A DNA stretch of 16,380 nt, from positions 13,207 to 29,586 of the forward strand of contig JASGCR010000001.1 of NCBI GenBank assembly GCA_030054015.1. Reading direction: 5' to 3'. Below the pieces are notes generated by a model. That model had not been told where the DNA came from. It did no database searches and saw only the letters and a program-made list of their open reading frames with translations. The translations under genes were made by a program, and so were the position numbers. Positions 14,577 through 16,380 of the stretch are shown piece after piece. The DNA comes from Candidatus Symbiobacter sp. Its GTDB lineage: Bacteria; Pseudomonadota; Alphaproteobacteria; Elsterales; Elsteraceae. Within the stretch, counting starts at the first letter, position 1. Each line of letters opens with the position of its first letter.

Positions 14577-14963
14577 TTAATCCCTTTTTTCATTGTTTTT
14601 ATTTGCATCGATAACGGGTTCGGAGATATTTTTAACCGTTTTATCTTGAGGCAAGATTGAATTTTCATGCTGAATCGCCTCACTGCCCGCATGAATATTG
14701 GTATCGCTCAATAAAGATGCTTCATCAATTCTTCCGTCGGCTTCGATTTTGCGGTTGGTGTCTTCCAATTCTTTGCGCAGCGCGTCGATTTCGTCTTGGC
14801 GACCGATTTCTTCCATTTGGGCTTGGAATTCGCTGACGATGCTGCGCGCCTTGCGTACCCATTGGCCCAGGCCGTACAATAATTTTGGCAAGTCGCGTGG
14901 CCCAATCACCACCATGGCAACGATGGCGATTACCATTAACTCAGACCAAGCAAAATCAAACAT
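14577..14963 (-). CDS. tatB: Twin-arginine translocase subunit TatB
   Basis: 128-aa TatB, partner of TatC in the Tat receptor complex. The N-terminus 'MFDFAWSELMVIAIVAMVVI' is the single membrane helix with the conserved Glu8. Then come the G21-P22 hinge and an amphipathic helix (23-50, 'RDLPKLLYGLGQWVRKARSI'), a charged coiled-coil-like region, and a variable acidic tail. 'F...E' and the length point to TatB rather than TatA. The start is set at ATG 14963 from the family N-terminus; a longer reading to 15011 would add 16 polar residues before the membrane helix and is unlikely. No tatA is visible in the window. Confidence 0.93.
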   Translation of the reverse strand: MFDFAWSELMVIAIVAMVVIGPRDLPKLLYGLGQWVRKARSIVSEFQAQMEEIGRQDEIDALRKELEDTNRKIEADGRIDEASLLSDTNIHAGSEAIQHENSILPQDKTVKNISEPVIDANKNNEKRD

Positions 14964-15086
14964 TTTTTTCCGTTCCCATCCTTTTGTGGCCAACGAAATT
15001 TTCTCGCCCAATTTTGATTCCGTTCATGCCAAAACCAACTATGCCAGAAATAAAAATCCAGTGCAACGATTACGGGTTAAATATTC

Positions 15087-15116
15087 TTGTATCAAGCCCG
15101 TCATTCCTTTTATAAA
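15087..15116 (+). promoter_or_regulatory. Weak candidate promoter for the LysE-family gene
   Basis: TTGTAT (15087-15092), an 18-bp spacer, then TATAAA (15111-15116). The -10 is good but the -35 only moderate. It lies in the divergent space between tatB and the exporter gene and, if used, excludes the upstream TTG 15087 as the start of translation. Confidence 0.35.
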
Positions 15117-15182
15117 GTTAATTTTTTAACCTGCTTGGCCCGAGTTCCCCTCATGTTAAACCAATTTTTTGCCCCCTCCCCG

Positions 15183-15863
15183 ATGCTGGATAATTTTTTA
15201 ACCGTGCCAATTTTGCTGCCGGCGGTTATTTTTGCGATGGTTGCGTCGATCACGCCGGGGCCGAATAACATGATGTTATTGGCATCGGGGGTAAATTTTG
15301 GCATCCGGCGTACCATTCCCCATTTATTGGGCATTACGGTGGGATTTTTTTTGTTACTGCTGGTGGTGGGCAGTGGTCTTGGGTTTATATTTCAAACCTA
15401 TCCCCTTTTGCAATTATTTTTAATGATAATTTCCACCCTATACTTATTGTGGTTGGCTTGGCACATCGCGTTTCAACCGATTGCGGCGGATGCAAACTCT
15501 CCACCAACATCGCCGCGGCCGGGATCGGTTGCGCGTCCGATGACTCATTTTGCGGCGATATTATTTCAATGGATCAATCCAAAGGCATGGGTCATCGCCA
15601 TCGGTTATTTCAGCGATTACATCCCCGCCCACATTAATGGATTCGCTCTGTTATTAGCGGCTTTGCTTTTTGCCTTAATCAACTTGCCCTGTGTCTTTGT
15701 CTGGGCGGTGTTGGGGGCGAATTTGTCGCGCTGGTTGCAATCGCGGCGAAAAATGATGTGGTTTAACCGCAGTGTCGGCTTGTTATTGGCGGTAAGTTTG
15801 TTGCCGATCTTAATAAGTTTGCCCGCCGCCATCACCATGACGCTGAGCCAATTGCGTTATTGA
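15183..15863 (+). CDS. LysE/RhtB family amino-acid exporter
   Basis: About 226-aa inner-membrane protein of the LysE/RhtB family, which exports amino acids or related metabolites using the proton gradient. The first helix carries the family signature 'ITPGPNNMMLLASGVNFG' followed by 'RRTIPHLLGITVGFFLLLLV'. Later features are 'FQWINPKAWVIAIGYFSDYI' (the family's 'NPKaw' block) and five to six hydrophobic helices. A Pro/Ser-rich cytoplasmic loop (SPPTSPRPGS) lies mid-protein. The start is uncertain: ATG 15183 gives a normal-length N-terminus; ATG 15153 and TTG 15087 are in frame but add unusual residues, and none has a good ribosome site. The substrate is not predictable. It is divergent from tatB and convergent with the next gene. 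Confidence 0.87.
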   Translation: MLDNFLTVPILLPAVIFAMVASITPGPNNMMLLASGVNFGIRRTIPHLLGITVGFFLLLLVVGSGLGFIFQTYPLLQLFLMIISTLYLLWLAWHIAFQPIAADANSPPTSPRPGSVARPMTHFAAILFQWINPKAWVIAIGYFSDYIPAHINGFALLLAALLFALINLPCVFVWAVLGANLSRWLQSRRKMMWFNRSVGLLLAVSLLPILISLPAAITMTLSQLRY

Positions 15864-15896
15864 CGCCAAGTCTGCGACTCATGTGGCGGCCAAAAT

Positions 15897-16172
15897 TTAC
15901 GTTAATTCAGGGCGATTGGGGCTAAAATCAATCGTGATTTGTTCTTCGTCGTCGTTTTCGGTGCGTTTGACCGACCATCCGGATTCGGCATAGCGTTGAA
16001 TAATGGTATGCAATATGCGATCCGTCACGGTTTTGGCGGGCAAATTGACGGTGACGGTCAGGCCGGGGTAATAATTCTCGGCGATAAAGGCATCGACTTT
16101 ATCCTCAACCACGCGCAAGACTTCATATTCGGAACTTGAGAGGCGAAAGGCCTGGAACGGGGTAATGGGCAT
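15897..16172 (-). CDS. Hypothetical small protein (91 aa)
   Basis: A 91-aa acidic, soluble protein that I do not recognise. It has no membrane segment or signal peptide. The pattern suggests a small alpha/beta fold: 'AFRLSSSEYEVLRVVEDKVD' helix, 'GLTVTVNLPAKTV' strand, 'DRILHTIIQRYAESGWSVKR' helix, then an acidic end 'DDEEQITIDFSP'. It is real rather than spurious because its codon use matches its neighbours. It also has ATG 16172 with GGA upstream and a promoter-like sequence at 16262-16291. It converges with the LysE-family gene, 33 bp apart. Confidence 0.6.
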   Translation of the reverse strand: MPITPFQAFRLSSSEYEVLRVVEDKVDAFIAENYYPGLTVTVNLPAKTVTDRILHTIIQRYAESGWSVKRTENDDEEQITIDFSPNRPELT

Positions 16173-16261
16173 ATTGATTATCCGTTAAAATTGGGAAGTT
16201 TGGTCACGATTCCATACGGAAAATTGTGGCACCGCCTGTCATTCACCATCCCTTTGCTTAC

Positions 16262-16291
16262 AGTTTAATAAATGTCTTGTTTATTTGTCAA
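16262..16291 (-). promoter_or_regulatory. Candidate promoter for the 91-aa gene
   Basis: On the minus strand, a perfect -35 TTGACA (16291-16286), then either TAAACT with an 18-bp spacer (16267-16262) or TATTAA with a 15-bp spacer (16270-16265). Neither -10 is ideal. It lies about 90-120 bp upstream of ATG 16172. Confidence 0.4.
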
Positions 16292-16332
16292 TCTCTCCCT
16301 CGATCTTGCTTAAGGAAAGTCTGAATAAGAGT

Positions 16333-16380
16333 GTCATTCTGAGGTTAGAATGCTCCGCGCTTTAGCGCGGTTAAGCATTC
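16333..16380. repeat. Palindromic dispersed-repeat-like sequence, cut by window end
   Basis: It begins TGTCATTCTGAGG and runs into a hairpin: GAATGCT-CCGCGC (16348-16360), loop TTTA, then GCGCGG-TTA-AGCATTC (16365-16380), a 13-bp stem with a 3-nt bulge. 'TGTCATTCTGAGG' followed by a hairpin is a common form of intergenic repeat in several bacterial groups. The element probably continues past the window. Confidence 0.6.

Noticed and set aside
14964..15011. N-terminal extension of TatB
   Set aside because: It would put a polar stretch before the membrane helix; the family starts at MFD, and GGGAACGG lies upstream of ATG 14963.
15864..15896. CGCCA / TGGCG inverted repeat between the LysE-family gene and the 91-aa gene as a terminator
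   Set aside because: The stem is only five bases with a long loop and no following T-run.
8333..16328. GTCTGAATAA shared at 8333-8342 and 16319-16328 as ends of a common mobile element
   Set aside because: Only ten bases match and the flanking sequences are unrelated; chance is sufficient.

Overview
The window looks like a chromosomal segment of an alphaproteobacterium. RecO begins with the alphaproteobacterial-type 'MEW' start. ParC has Gln in the 'HPHGDQ' quinolone-pocket motif. The TRAP transporter subunits, TatB/TatC and the LysE-family exporter also read as alphaproteobacterial. I cannot name a genus. No rRNA, tRNA, CRISPR array, IS transposase or phage gene was recognised.

Left part (1-4471, + strand): an array of short A/T-rich palindromes precedes a Fic-domain protein with a C-terminal winged helix. 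It is followed at close spacing by recO and parC (topoisomerase IV subunit A), probably as one transcription unit. fic and recO both carry in-frame 15-bp tandem repeats, and recO appears to have lost its usual zinc-finger segment.

Middle (4472-5890): a RelE/ParE-type toxin-antitoxin pair with a possible operator palindrome, then a gene-poor stretch dominated by a 201-bp nested palindromic element, then crcB/fluC (fluoride channel). crcB converges with the next gene across a GGGTTC/GGGTTT hexamer tract.

Right-middle (5888-11111, - strand): a class A penicillin-binding protein (PBP1A type) with its own likely promoter and an unusually structured leader. Upstream of it is a two-gene TRAP transporter (dctQ, dctM) with a good sigma70-type promoter but no solute-binding protein in view.

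Right (11191-14963, - strand): an apparent operon tatB-tatC-(COG5610-like protein)-(family 4 glycosyltransferase), with junctions of 2 bp, a 1-bp overlap and 19 bp. The two surface-polysaccharide-type genes are clearly more A/T-rich than recO/parC, suggesting acquisition behind tatBC. Divergent to tatB is a LysE/RhtB-type exporter, which converges on a small hypothetical gene. The window ends inside another palindromic dispersed-repeat-like sequence.

Common themes are cell-envelope functions (PBP1A, Tat, glycosylation, transport, fluoride export) and many signs of repeat expansion and palindromic element insertion in and between genes.
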